A DNA stretch of 64,000 bases, from positions 3,348,001-3,412,000 of the forward strand of contig NZ_CP086253.1 in NCBI RefSeq assembly GCF_003382565.3, given 5' to 3'. Source of the DNA: Pectobacterium aquaticum. GTDB taxonomy: Bacteria; Pseudomonadota; Gammaproteobacteria; Enterobacterales; Enterobacteriaceae. The notes beneath the pieces were generated by a model. It was not told the DNA's origin, did not search any database, and worked only from the letters and a program-made list of their open reading frames with translations. Of this stretch, positions 7,251 through 16,450 are shown one piece after another. Every line of letters starts with the position of its first letter. Position 1 is the stretch's first letter. A program made the translations under genes and the position numbers.

Positions 7251-7949
7251 TCAATCTATCTGCGTATCGCAGTTTGCTTGGGCGTTCATACGTGCGTTAT
7301 CGCTGCTGTTAGGGACCACCGCTTTCACCCTCTGCCCTTCTTCCATTGATGGAATCACGGCAAAATGTGCGGTAAAGGAAACCAGTACCGGTTCACCTGC
7401 CGACGCCGTAGTACGAAGATACAGTCTTTCAAGCACGGCATTACTCGCTACCACAAACGTTTTCCCTGTCACGCAGTCAGAGAAGGTCGCAGCATCTGCC
7501 AGATAGCGGTACATACCCTTCATCGACATCGGCGTATCCGGCAATGCCTGCTCGGTTGCCGTCAGTTGGCGAGGAAGCGAAGAATTGATGGGCAACCCTT
7601 GCTGATCCAGCATTTCAAGAGAGTTATCAACCGGGCGGAAGTAGCGTTTTTCACCCGAACTCTCCGTCAACACCAGCTTGTCGGCAGTGCGCCGCCATTG
7701 CCCATAGGAAGCAAACGTGTTGTTGCCCTCTCGAGTCGTTTGATACTGTTCACGCAGAACAAAAGTCCCGTCTTTTTCCAAAAACAGCGACGTATCAATC
7801 CCTCCGCAGTCCGCACAGGCTAAAACGCCACGATAACTTTGCGCCATTGGTTTAAGGGTTTCTTCCTGAGCTTGTGAGCGGGTATGACACCCGATCAATC
7901 CAGAAATCCCTGCAATCAACAGCACACCGATAGCCAGTTTTTTCATCAT
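7251..7949 (-). CDS. nlpE: Outer-membrane lipoprotein NlpE (CutF), activator of the Cpx response
   Basis: This 232-residue lipoprotein senses surface contact and lipoprotein-sorting defects and signals to CpxA. A signal peptide ends at the lipobox LIGC with C21 as the lipidated residue. The N-terminal beta-barrel domain carries the CxxC pair C45-C48 (LACADCGG), and the stretch FASYGQW with KLVLTESSGEK is characteristic. The C-terminal OB-like domain has two more cysteines (SDC and ANCD). Two adjacent ATGs are possible; AGGA lies upstream. In E. coli arfB sits between yaeQ and nlpE, but here only 70 bases separate them and arfB is absent. Confidence 0.95.
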   Translation of the reverse strand: MMKKLAIGVLLIAGISGLIGCHTRSQAQEETLKPMAQSYRGVLACADCGGIDTSLFLEKDGTFVLREQYQTTREGNNTFASYGQWRRTADKLVLTESSGEKRYFRPVDNSLEMLDQQGLPINSSLPRQLTATEQALPDTPMSMKGMYRYLADAATFSDCVTGKTFVVASNAVLERLYLRTTASAGEPVLVSFTAHFAVIPSMEEGQRVKAVVPNSSDNARMNAQANCDTQID

Positions 7950-8019
7950 TATTTTCCTGCCGTCTCTGCCCTGTTTTTATCGTTCTTACTCAACGTTCTG
8001 GAATATATCCAATCGGTTA

Positions 8020-8574
8020 TCATCCCTGAGTCTGAGGAATTTTCCACTCAGAAAATGCTATTTCCAGACTATTCTTGTCGTCAGATAACCAGATCGTGCC
8101 TTCCTGTATCGTTGCCTGCAATGCCATGGTGCGTTGAACCAGTCCGGCAAGCTGAGTCAGCTGATTATCATCCAAAAAGCGGATAGCCAGATTCTTGTAC
8201 CCAGAGACCTTACCCGATATTGCGCTCCACCAAACCTGTGCCGCACGCTCGCTATAAGCGTACAACATCACGGAACGCGACTGGTTGCAGGCTTTCTTGA
8301 GCCGTTTTTCATCCGGCAGACCTAGCTCAATCCACAGTTCCAGTTCCATCGTATCATTACGTCGCCAGATTTCCGGTTCATCATCTGCGCTGAGCCCTTT
8401 GGTAAAACGCAGGTTTTCATCAGCATGGCAAATCCACGCTAAAAGCCGCAGCATCATACGCTGCTCAGTTTCAGACGGATGCTGCGCTATCGTCAGGTTC
8501 ACGTCGTGAAAAAAATTCCGATCCATATCGGCAATATTGATTGCTGCTTTGTAAACCGTTGCTTTTAATGCCAT
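8020..8574 (-). CDS. yaeQ: YaeQ family protein
   Basis: This 184-residue protein matches YaeQ along its whole length, starting MALKATVYKAAINIADMDRNF. The family has a PD-(D/E)XK nuclease-like fold; its cellular role is poorly defined, with a link to transcription-elongation phenotypes reported for homologues. The segment EPEIWRRNDTMELELWIELG is in the conserved core. It lies upstream of nlpE in the same direction with a 70-base gap. The divergent yaeP-rof pair starts 240 bases away. Confidence 0.93.
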   Translation of the reverse strand: MALKATVYKAAINIADMDRNFFHDVNLTIAQHPSETEQRMMLRLLAWICHADENLRFTKGLSADDEPEIWRRNDTMELELWIELGLPDEKRLKKACNQSRSVMLYAYSERAAQVWWSAISGKVSGYKNLAIRFLDDNQLTQLAGLVQRTMALQATIQEGTIWLSDDKNSLEIAFSEWKIPQTQG

Positions 8575-8814
8575 CAGTGACCTCTTATTTATTCCCTCCT
8601 AGTTTACTTGAGTTAGCGCCATCCTCACAGTAAAGGTGATATCTGCCACGTAACCGATAGATTAGGCCTCTAAGGACTACTGATATCCTGTTAGTGCCTA
8701 TGCTATAGTCGGTTTGATAAATAGAGTTTATCTTCGTAGGCTTACAACATCGCGCACCACAGCAAGTGATGATGCATGAATATCTACCGAGCTAAGCTTT
8801 CAAGGGAGGATATA

Positions 8815-9015
8815 GTGCAAGAATACTGTGAATTAGTACGTCGCTTATACGCAGAGATCGCCAGTGGCGATCTGGGCTATATACCCGATTCGCTGGGTTG
8901 TGTTTTAAAAACCCTGGATGGCATTGCTGCGAATGATGCGTTGCCATCCTCCGTCAGGGAACAGGCCGCTTTTGCCGCCGCTAACTTATTGGTGAGTGAT
9001 TATGTCAATGAGTAA
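8815..9015 (+). CDS. yaeP: YaeP family protein
   Basis: This small conserved enterobacterial protein is of unknown function. The likely start is the GTG at 8815, because AAGGGAGGATATA directly precedes it and the resulting 66 residues equal the E. coli length; an in-frame ATG at 8776 would add 13 unrelated residues. The sequence EIASGDLGYIPDSLGC and the end AAFAAANLLVSDYVNE are family hallmarks. It overlaps the start of rof by 14 bases, so the two are translationally coupled. The strong ribosome site contrasts with the weak GTG start. Confidence 0.92.
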   Translation: MQEYCELVRRLYAEIASGDLGYIPDSLGCVLKTLDGIAANDALPSSVREQAAFAAANLLVSDYVNE

Positions 9016-9262
9016 TGAATATCAACCCATCAACTGTGATGATTACGACAGCCTGGAAGCCACCTGTCAGCAGAATTTGACGCTGACGCTGGAACTACGC
9101 AATGGTGAAGTTGTGACCGGTAAAGCCAGTGATATGATCTCACGTAAGCAGGTCGAATATCTGGTGATTGAAGCCTCAGGCACAACGCGCGAGCTGCGTC
9201 TCGACCACATCGTCAGTTTCAGTCATCCTGAAATCGGGAAGGTCGTCGTCAGCGAATCCTGA
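9002..9262 (+). CDS. rof: Rho-binding antiterminator Rof (YaeO)
   Basis: This 86-residue protein binds Rho and blocks its RNA contact, reducing Rho-dependent termination. The recognisable core is YQPINCDDYDSLEATC and the C-terminal REL-RLDHIVSFSHPEIGKVVVSES. The ATG at 9002 gives MSMSNEYQ, as in E. coli; a GTG two codons earlier is possible but lacks support. It overlaps the yaeP end. A strong terminator follows at 9311. Confidence 0.95.
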   Translation: MSMSNEYQPINCDDYDSLEATCQQNLTLTLELRNGEVVTGKASDMISRKQVEYLVIEASGTTRELRLDHIVSFSHPEIGKVVVSES

Positions 9263-9310
9263 CAGACTTCTCCTTTCATTCAGCGGCAAACGCTGAACCC
9301 ATGCTTCCCA

Positions 9311-9340
9311 AACGGACAACGCAGGTTGTCCGTTTTTATT
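9311..9340 (+). terminator. Terminator of yaeP-rof
   Basis: The stem AACGGACAAC / GTTGTCCGTT with loop GCAG is followed by TTTTATT. Confidence 0.88.
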
Positions 9341-9375
9341 TCAGTACTAGCCTCAGCGTCAGGCTTTTCCCTCAG

Positions 9376-9450
9376 CTTTTTTCCCCTGGCTTATTTTCCC
9401 CTGGCTTATTTTTCCCAAACTTACTTTTCCCAAACTTACTTTTCCCAAAC
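9376..9450. repeat. Five 15-bp tandem units at the 3' end of tilS
   Basis: Read on the minus strand, the unit GTTTGGGAAAAGTAA encodes V-W-E-K-stop, the natural end of TilS. It occurs twice exactly (9421-9450), once as GTTTGGGAAAAATAA (9406-9420) and twice as GCCAGGGGAAAA variants (9376-9405). Only the first unit read is translated because each of the first four units carries the stop. Confidence 0.9.
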
Positions 9451-10788
9451 AATGCGCCATACAGGCTGGTTTTCTCTCGCCTGCCCTTCTCGCGTGACAA
9501 ATCGCCCCACTGCCGCAATCAGTTGCTCGTTGTAGAACACCAGCGGCGTACGGTCACGCCACCAGGGCGGAACGCCCAATTCCTGCCAGAGTTTCTTGAT
9601 TTGTCGCCCATGTGCTCTGCCAACAATATGCACGGTTCCGCTGATCGAAAAGCGAATGCTCACCGCCTCACTGTTTTCCGGCGCGCGAATCGCCACTCCG
9701 CTATCGGCCAGCGACAGCGTGCCCAGATTATCGGGTAGCGACAACGGGCATGACGGCGATTGCCACGAGATAATGCAGTCTTTGAGTGACGTCATCAGCG
9801 GCAGCAGGTAGAGATACTGCCGAAAACGGCGAACCTGCATCTGATTCAGTTGCAATACCGGTTCTGCATCCTGACGGCTTGTCGCAACCTCATCCCAGAG
9901 CCGTTGTAATTGTTCACGTGCTGGCATCGTCGCCCCTCGCTGCGCCAACCAGCGCCGCAAGAGTGCAAAACGACGCACCGGACTTAGCGGCAGAAGCCCG
10001 TCAATGCTCAGCGCACCATCCGCCTGGCATAGCGCCTGCAATGACTCCTCCAGCAGCTCATCTAGCAGCTGTTCCTGTTCGGCACAAAGCTCGGCGCTAC
10101 GCGCTACGGCGGAGGAGAAATGCGGCCAGCGCTGCGTCAATCGCGGTAAGATTTGGCGACGTAGGAAATTACGGTCGAAACGTTCATCCTGATTGCTGTC
10201 GTCTTCAATCCAGTCAAGCTGATGCCGCTGCGCATAGGCTTCCAACTGCAAGCGAGAAATGCTTAACAGCGGACGCACAAGACGATGCTGACCGAGCGTT
10301 GTACTGTTACCGAGAAGAGTACTAGCCGCCATCGCAGATAATCCGGCAGGCCCACTGCCGCGTTTCAGCGCCAGTAAAAAAGTTTCGCTTTGATCATCAA
10401 GATGCTGCGCCGTCAACAAGATTTCCCCGTCTTGCAGATGCGCTTGCAAAGCCTGATAACGTGCCGTTCTGGCCGCGGCTTCTATACCGCCGTTCTGCGC
10501 TTCAACCTTCACCGGCAGCGAGGCAAAGGGCACCTGCCAGCGTTCACACTGCTGGCGACAATGTTCAGCCCAGCTATCGGCCAGCGGATTTAAACCATGA
10601 TGGATATAAGCCGCACGAATAGGCAGCCCGGAACGCTGACGCACAGCCACCAGCAGATGCAATAGCACGCTAGAGTCCAGACCACCGCTGTAGGCCAACA
10701 GGATCGACTCGCATCCGGCCGTTTGCGTCACAATCGTCTGGAGTAATCCATCATCAGGTTCGGTGCGGTTCACGGTATCAGATCTCAT
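9436..10788 (-). CDS. tilS: tRNA(Ile)-lysidine synthetase TilS
   Basis: This 450-residue enzyme attaches lysine to C34 of the CAU-anticodon isoleucine tRNA using ATP, converting it from methionine to isoleucine specificity. The PP-loop SGGLDSS lies at 34-40; the N-type ATP pyrophosphatase domain is followed by the substrate-binding domain (about 250-330) and the C-terminal TilS domain with GRAHGRQIKKLWQELGVPPWWRDRTPL. It starts inside the end of yaeR (11-base overlap), implying coupled translation. Its stop codon lies in a 15-bp repeat array. It is an essential gene in E. coli. Confidence 0.96.
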   Translation of the reverse strand: MRSDTVNRTEPDDGLLQTIVTQTAGCESILLAYSGGLDSSVLLHLLVAVRQRSGLPIRAAYIHHGLNPLADSWAEHCRQQCERWQVPFASLPVKVEAQNGGIEAAARTARYQALQAHLQDGEILLTAQHLDDQSETFLLALKRGSGPAGLSAMAASTLLGNSTTLGQHRLVRPLLSISRLQLEAYAQRHQLDWIEDDSNQDERFDRNFLRRQILPRLTQRWPHFSSAVARSAELCAEQEQLLDELLEESLQALCQADGALSIDGLLPLSPVRRFALLRRWLAQRGATMPAREQLQRLWDEVATSRQDAEPVLQLNQMQVRRFRQYLYLLPLMTSLKDCIISWQSPSCPLSLPDNLGTLSLADSGVAIRAPENSEAVSIRFSISGTVHIVGRAHGRQIKKLWQELGVPPWWRDRTPLVFYNEQLIAAVGRFVTREGQARENQPVWRIVWEK

Positions 10789-11167
10789 ACAGTTCTAAAG
10801 GCAAGCCGTCAGGATCGGAGAAAAAGGTGAAGCGCTGCTGCGTTTCAGGATCGATCCGGACAGGTTCACAGATAACGTCAGCCTGCTCCAGCGAGGCGAC
10901 AGCCTGTTCTACGTTAGCCACAGCAAAAGCCAGGTGGCGCAGGCCGCAGGCTTCCGGACAACTCACCCGCGCGGGCGGATGAGGGAAAGAAAATAGCTCA
11001 ATGGTATAGCATCCATTCAGCGAGAGATCCCCTTTCCACGACTGCTGTGCTTCACGGTAGACCTCGTTGTTCAACGTAAACCCTAGCACATCACAGTAAA
11101 ATGCCTTGCTGCGTTCATAGTCAGAGGCAATCACCGCAATGTGATGGACATCGAGCAGCTTCAGCAT
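10778..11167 (-). CDS. yaeR: VOC-family (glyoxalase-like) metalloprotein YaeR
   Basis: This 129-residue protein is a single vicinal-oxygen-chelate domain pair. It starts MLKLLDVHHIAVIASDYERS, with conserved histidines 8-9, and ends FTFFSDPDGLPLELYEI with the metal-ligand glutamate region. E. coli YaeR has the same sequence pattern; the substrate is unknown, though it is related to glyoxalase I. It sits directly upstream of tilS and overlaps it. In E. coli ldcC (lysine decarboxylase) lies between accA and yaeR; here only a terminator separates them. Confidence 0.92.
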   Translation of the reverse strand: MLKLLDVHHIAVIASDYERSKAFYCDVLGFTLNNEVYREAQQSWKGDLSLNGCYTIELFSFPHPPARVSCPEACGLRHLAFAVANVEQAVASLEQADVICEPVRIDPETQQRFTFFSDPDGLPLELYEI

Positions 11168-11186
11168 GCTTCAAACCCTCATAGCA

Positions 11187-11222
11187 AAAAATCCGCTGTC
11201 ATTTCTGACAACGGATTTTAAA
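11187..11222 (-). terminator. Terminator downstream of accA
   Basis: An imperfect hairpin pairs AAAATCCG-CTGTC with GACA-ACGGATTTT around ATTTCT; read on the minus strand it is followed by a T-rich run. Confidence 0.75.
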
Positions 11223-11293
11223 AGTAACACCAGAATCACCTGATTGATAACACATCAATCAGACAATCGCCTTATCAGCAGTAACCACTGTAC

Positions 11294-12253
11294 TTAACAG
11301 TAACCATAGTTCATCAAACGCTGATAACGGCGGTTCAACAGTTCTTCTTCTGTCAGGCCGTCGAGATCGAGCAGGTCGGCCAGCAGTTGTGCTTTCAGCG
11401 ACGCTGCCATCACTGGGACATTACGGTGCGCCGACCCCAGCGGCTCAGGGATCACGGTATCGATCAGTTTCAGCTCTTTCAGACGCGGCGCAATAATGCC
11501 CATGGCTTCCGCCGCCAACGGCGCTTTATCCGCACTCTTCCACAGGATAGACGCACAGCCTTCCGGTGAAATCACCGAGTAGGTGCTGTACTGCAACATG
11601 TTGACCTTGTCACCCACGCCGATAGCCAGTGCACCACCAGAACCACCTTCACCGATAACGGTACAGATGATTGGCACACGCAGCGTCGACATTTCACGCA
11701 GGTTGCGCGCGATAGCTTCAGACTGACCGCGTTCTTCTGCGCCAACGCCCGGATAAGCGCCCGGCGTGTCGATGAAGGTGATGATCGGCATCTTGAAGCG
11801 ATCGGCCATTTCCATCAGGCGCAGCGCTTTGCGATAGCCTTCCGGTGCAGGCATGCCGAAATTACGGCGAATCTTTTCTTTGGTCTCACGCCCTTTTTGA
11901 TGACCAATGATCATCACCGGACGCCCATCCAAACGGGCAATCCCGCCGACAATGGCTTTATCATCGGCATAGGCACGATCGCCAGCCAATTCATCAAAGT
12001 CGGTAAAGATATGCTTAATATAATCAAGCGTATAAGGACGTTGCGGATGGCGCGCTAATTGCGCAACCTGCCAGGCACCCAAATCGGCGAAGATTTTGCG
12101 CGTCAGTTCAACGCTCTTCTCACGCAGGCGCTGGACTTCTTCGTCCAGATTAATATCTAATTTTTCGTCTTGACGGCTGACTGCGGTCAGCGAGTCAATT
12201 TTCGCTTCCAACTCTGCAATCGGCTGCTCAAAATCAAGAAAATTCAGACTCAT
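11294..12253 (-). CDS. accA: Acetyl-CoA carboxylase carboxyltransferase subunit alpha
   Basis: This 319-residue protein, with AccD, transfers carboxyl from biotinylated AccB to acetyl-CoA, the first committed step of fatty-acid synthesis. It begins MSLNFLDFEQPIAELEAKID and contains GQSEAIARNLREM and the glycine-rich GEGGSGGALAIGVGD acyl-CoA/oxyanion region. The length equals the E. coli protein. It follows dnaE by 12 bases and ends the long leftward cluster, with its own terminator. Confidence 0.98.
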   Translation of the reverse strand: MSLNFLDFEQPIAELEAKIDSLTAVSRQDEKLDINLDEEVQRLREKSVELTRKIFADLGAWQVAQLARHPQRPYTLDYIKHIFTDFDELAGDRAYADDKAIVGGIARLDGRPVMIIGHQKGRETKEKIRRNFGMPAPEGYRKALRLMEMADRFKMPIITFIDTPGAYPGVGAEERGQSEAIARNLREMSTLRVPIICTVIGEGGSGGALAIGVGDKVNMLQYSTYSVISPEGCASILWKSADKAPLAAEAMGIIAPRLKELKLIDTVIPEPLGSAHRNVPVMAASLKAQLLADLLDLDGLTEEELLNRRYQRLMNYGYC

Positions 12254-12265
12254 AGTATTCCTATA

Positions 12266-15200
12266 TTAGTCAAATTCCAGTTCCACCTGCTCATTACCCA
12301 CTAATGTGCGCAGCTCGTTCAGTAGCGCATCGGCAGGCGTTACACGCCATGCTGCGCCGAAACGTAGTCGGGCACGCGCATCTTCACGCTGGTAATAGAG
12401 ATGCACTGGGATCGTCCCCGATCGATGGGGTTCCAACGATTGGCGGAGACGGTTTAATAGCTGGTCATCAATTTGCCTGTCAGTCAGCGAGATAGCAAGC
12501 CCGCGCGCGTATTTTTCCCGCGCTTCACTGATATCCATTAACTCTCGGACGGTCATTTTAAGCCCGCCGCTGAAGTCATCAAAGCTGACCTGTCCACTGG
12601 CGATAAGGATACGGTCTTTCTCAAGTAAATGCTGATATTTTTCCAATGCATCGGTAAACAGCATGATCTCAAGCCGACCGGAACGATCGTCCAATGTACA
12701 GACACCAATACGGTTACCCCGCTTGGTTACCATGACGCGAGCCGCCAACACCAGCCCAACAGCAGTGGTCATTTTACCCCGATCCGTCGGGTGCATATCT
12801 TTCAAACGCACGCCACCGGCATAGCGTTCAATTTCCTTAATATATTGCGTGATCGGGTGGCCGGTCAGATACAGCCCCAACGTTTCCCGTTCACCATCCA
12901 GCACCACCTGCTCCGGCCACGGCGGCACCGAACTGTAGGATTGCTCAACCTGTTCAGGCGCGTCGGCCAGCACACCGAACATATCCACCTGACCAATGGC
13001 TTCCGCTTTCGCATGCTGATCGGCGGCCTTCAGCGCATCAGGCAATGAATTCATCAGCGCGGCGCGATGTGGCCCCAGACGGTCGAATGCCCCAGACATA
13101 ATCAACTTTTCCAGCACGCGGCGGTTCAGCTTTTTAATGTCGGTACGCGCGCAGAGATCAAACAGCTCTCTAAAATAGCCGCCCTGATTACGCGCCTCGA
13201 TAATCGCCTCAATCGGGCCTTCCCCCACGCCTTTAATCGCGCCGATGCCGTAAACAATCTCGCCATCGTCATTAACGTGGAAGTGATACAGCCCGCTGTT
13301 GATGTCCGGAGGCAGGATTTTTAACCCCATCCGCCAGCATTCATCAACCAGGCCGACCACTTTATCCGTGTTGTCCATATCGGCCGTCATTACGGCCGCC
13401 ATGAATTCTGCCGGATAGTGCGCCTTCAGCCATAGCGTTTGGTAAGACACCAGCGCATAGGCCGCGGAGTGAGATTTATTAAAGCCATAACCGGCGAATT
13501 TTTCCACCAGGTCAAAAATCTTAACCGCCAATTCGCCGTTCACGCCGCGAGATTTGGCACCATCTTCGAAGCCACCACGCTGCTTCGCCATTTCGACCGG
13601 GTTCTTTTTCCCCATCGCACGACGCAGCATATCCGCGCCGCCCAGCGTATAGCCTGCCAGAACCTGCGCAATCTGCATGACCTGTTCCTGATACAGGATA
13701 ATGCCGTAGGTCGGCTCCAGCACAGGCTTAAGTGACTCGTGCTGCCATTCGATATCAGGATACGAGATCGCTTCACGACCGTGCTTACGGTCGATGAAGT
13801 TATCTACCATGCCGGATTGCAATGGGCCAGGGCGGAACAGCGCCACCAGTGCGATCATATCTTCGAAACAGTCGGGCTTAAGGCGTTTGATTAGGTCTTT
13901 CATGCCGCGCGATTCAAGCTGGAATACCGCCGTGGTTTCCGAGCGTTGCAGCATGTCGAAGCTTTTCTTATCGTCGAGCGGGATCGCCGCAATATCAATC
14001 GGCTCCTGCCCTTGCTTCGCGCGACGGGCGTTAATCATCCTCAGCGCCCAGTCGATGATGGTCAGCGTACGCAGGCCAAGGAAGTCGAACTTCACCAGCC
14101 CAGCATATTCGACGTCGTTCTTATCAAACTGGGTAACCGGATGGTTTCCTTCGGAATCACAGTACAGCGGTGCAAAATCGGTAATCTTGGTGGGGGATAT
14201 CACCACCCCACCCGCATGTTTACCCGCGTTACGCGTTACCCCTTCGAGCTTGCGCGCCATATCGATGAGGGCCCTAACTTCTTCATCGGCCTCATAAATT
14301 TCTGGCAGCTGCGGTTCAGCAGCAAACGCTTTTTCCAGCGTCATACCCGGATCGGGCGGCACCAGCTTTGAAATGCGATCGACAAACCCATAAGGGTGTC
14401 CAAGCACGCGCCCGACGTCACGAATCACCGCTTTCGCCGCCATCGTACCGAAGGTGATAATCTGCGATACCGCATCACGTCCGTACATTTCCGCGACGTG
14501 ATCGATGACCTTATCGCGTTTTTCCATACAGAAATCGACGTCGAAGTCAGGCATGGAGACACGTTCAGGGTTGAGGAAACGTTCGAACAGTAGATCGAAT
14601 TCAAGCGGATCCAGATCGGTGATTTTCAGCGCGTAGGCGACTAACGACCCCGCACCGGAACCACGTCCCGGCCCAACAGGCACATCGTTATCCTTCGACC
14701 ACTGAATAAACTCCATGACGATCAGGAAGTAGCCGGGAAATCCCATCTGGTTGATGACGCCCAGTTCAATATCCAGACGCTCATCATATTCAGGCCGACG
14801 CTCAGCACGCACTTCCGGATCGGGGAACAGGAATTCGAGACGTTCCTCCAGCCCCTTTTTCGAGCACTGAACCAGAAAATCTTCCGTGCTCATGTCGCCC
14901 GTCGGGAACTGCGGCAGGAAATACTCACCCAGACGAATTGTTACGTTACAACGCTTGGCAATTTCAACGCTGTTCGCCAGCGCTTCGGGGATATCCGCAA
15001 ACAGCTCGCACATTTCCTCTTCGGAGCGCATGTACTGCTGCGGGCTGTAATGACGTGGACGTTTGGGATCGTCAAGCGTGTAACCGTCGTGAATCGCTAC
15101 GCGAATTTCGTGAGCGTCAAAATCATCGGTGCTGATAAAGCACACTTCATTGGTCGCCACCACGGGCACCCCGTGCTTCGTCGCCAGCTCGACGGCTGCG

Positions 15201-15748
15201 TGCAAATAGCTTTCTTCATCGGGGCGGGACGTGCGGATCAGTTCCAGATAGTAACGCTGGGGGAAGTGTTCCTGATAGAAGGCCAGACACTGTTCGGCCT
15301 GCGTCTGGTTACCGCGCAGCAAAAATCGGCCAACATCACCTCGGCGGCCGCCAGACAGTAAAATCAGCCCTTCCTGATGCTCAATCAGCCAATCTCGGTC
15401 AATCGTCGGCCCAGCAGCGCCATAGCCTCGTTGATAAGCATGGGAAATCAGCAGCGTAAGATTCTGGTAGCCAGCATTATTCATCGCCAGAACGGTAAGA
15501 TGCGCGAGCTCATCACCCAATTCGTCGCTTTCGACACAGAAATCTGCGCCGATAATGGGCTTGATTCCCGCACCATGCGCGCCGCCATAGAATTTAACCA
15601 GCCCACACAGGTTGGTAAAATCGGTAATCGCCAGCGCTGGCATGCCGAGTGCTGCCGCTTTTTTTACCAGCGGACCGACTTTGGCCAGCCCATCGATCAT
15701 GGAATAGTCACTATGAACACGCAGGTGAACAAAACGTGGTTCGGCCAT
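12266..15748 (-). CDS. dnaE: DNA polymerase III alpha subunit
   Basis: This 1160-residue catalytic subunit of the replicative polymerase has the same length as E. coli DnaE. An N-terminal PHP domain starts with VHLRVHSDYSMIDGLAKVG. The polymerase active site carries MPDFDVDFCMEKRDKV with the two catalytic aspartates (401 and 403 in E. coli numbering). Finger and beta-clamp-binding regions follow, with QVDMFGVL, and the C-terminal OB domain contains RGNRIGVCTLDDRSGRLEI. It lies between rnhB (85-base gap) and accA, an arrangement conserved in enterobacteria that couples replication to lipid synthesis genes. Confidence 0.99.
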   Translation of the reverse strand: MAEPRFVHLRVHSDYSMIDGLAKVGPLVKKAAALGMPALAITDFTNLCGLVKFYGGAHGAGIKPIIGADFCVESDELGDELAHLTVLAMNNAGYQNLTLLISHAYQRGYGAAGPTIDRDWLIEHQEGLILLSGGRRGDVGRFLLRGNQTQAEQCLAFYQEHFPQRYYLELIRTSRPDEESYLHAAVELATKHGVPVVATNEVCFISTDDFDAHEIRVAIHDGYTLDDPKRPRHYSPQQYMRSEEEMCELFADIPEALANSVEIAKRCNVTIRLGEYFLPQFPTGDMSTEDFLVQCSKKGLEERLEFLFPDPEVRAERRPEYDERLDIELGVINQMGFPGYFLIVMEFIQWSKDNDVPVGPGRGSGAGSLVAYALKITDLDPLEFDLLFERFLNPERVSMPDFDVDFCMEKRDKVIDHVAEMYGRDAVSQIITFGTMAAKAVIRDVGRVLGHPYGFVDRISKLVPPDPGMTLEKAFAAEPQLPEIYEADEEVRALIDMARKLEGVTRNAGKHAGGVVISPTKITDFAPLYCDSEGNHPVTQFDKNDVEYAGLVKFDFLGLRTLTIIDWALRMINARRAKQGQEPIDIAAIPLDDKKSFDMLQRSETTAVFQLESRGMKDLIKRLKPDCFEDMIALVALFRPGPLQSGMVDNFIDRKHGREAISYPDIEWQHESLKPVLEPTYGIILYQEQVMQIAQVLAGYTLGGADMLRRAMGKKNPVEMAKQRGGFEDGAKSRGVNGELAVKIFDLVEKFAGYGFNKSHSAAYALVSYQTLWLKAHYPAEFMAAVMTADMDNTDKVVGLVDECWRMGLKILPPDINSGLYHFHVNDDGEIVYGIGAIKGVGEGPIEAIIEARNQGGYFRELFDLCARTDIKKLNRRVLEKLIMSGAFDRLGPHRAALMNSLPDALKAADQHAKAEAIGQVDMFGVLADAPEQVEQSYSSVPPWPEQVVLDGERETLGLYLTGHPITQYIKEIERYAGGVRLKDMHPTDRGKMTTAVGLVLAARVMVTKRGNRIGVCTLDDRSGRLEIMLFTDALEKYQHLLEKDRILIASGQVSFDDFSGGLKMTVRELMDISEAREKYARGLAISLTDRQIDDQLLNRLRQSLEPHRSGTIPVHLYYQREDARARLRFGAAWRVTPADALLNELRTLVGNEQVELEFD

Positions 15749-15833
15749 CTCCAGATCCCAGAATTTATCGATTAGTCAGCATGGCAACGACACGCTTACG
15801 CACGCACGCCACACCGAGAGTGAATGATGATGT

Positions 15834-16430
15834 TTACGCCAGACCTAGTGCACGTTTGACTGGCGCGAAGCTCCGACGGTGAAACTCAGTGGCACCCAGT
15901 GCGGCCAGTTTCTCCAGATGAAAAGCCGTTGGATAACCTTTGTGTTGGGCAAAACCATAAGCGGGGAAGCGTTGATCTAACTCGACCATCTCACGATCGC
16001 GAGTGACTTTCGCCATAATCGAGGCCGCGCTGATTTCTGCCACGCGGCTATCCCCTTTTACGACCGCCTGAGCGGGCATCGGCAGCGCCGGGCAACGGTT
16101 GCCGTCAATGAGAACAAAATCAGGCACGACAGCCAATCCAGCCACCGCACGCTGCATTGCCAGCATGGTAGCATGCAGGATATTCAGTTGATCAATCTCT
16201 TCCGGCTCTGCCCGACCAAGGCTCCACGCCAACGCCTTCTCTTTGATTTCATCATAGAGCGCCAGCCGACGTTTTTCACTCAGCTGTTTAGAGTCCGCCA
16301 GCCCAACAATTGGCCTAGTCGGATCAAGAATCACCGCAGCCGTTACGACCGCGCCAACCAGAGGGCCACGGCCCACTTCATCAACGCCAGCGATACAGGT
16401 CGCCTGCGGATAGATAAATATTTCACTCAT
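15834..16430 (-). CDS. rnhB: Ribonuclease HII
   Basis: This enzyme removes ribonucleotides and RNA-DNA hybrids from DNA. Acidic metal ligands are visible in GVDEVGRGPLVG and in the later LIDGN stretch. The start at 16430 (MSEIFIYPQ) gives 198 residues, the usual length; an in-frame ATG at 16457 overlapping the lpxB stop would add nine residues and cannot be excluded, since neither start has a good ribosome site. It follows lpxB and precedes dnaE. Confidence 0.95.
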   Translation of the reverse strand: MSEIFIYPQATCIAGVDEVGRGPLVGAVVTAAVILDPTRPIVGLADSKQLSEKRRLALYDEIKEKALAWSLGRAEPEEIDQLNILHATMLAMQRAVAGLAVVPDFVLIDGNRCPALPMPAQAVVKGDSRVAEISAASIMAKVTRDREMVELDQRFPAYGFAQHKGYPTAFHLEKLAALGATEFHRRSFAPVKRALGLA

Positions 16431-16450
16431 GATTTTATTGGATGGTTTTA

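Noticed and set aside
9376..9450. Short tandem repeats considered as a CRISPR or REP element
   Set aside because: The units are contiguous copies of the tilS 3' end without spacers or dyad symmetry.
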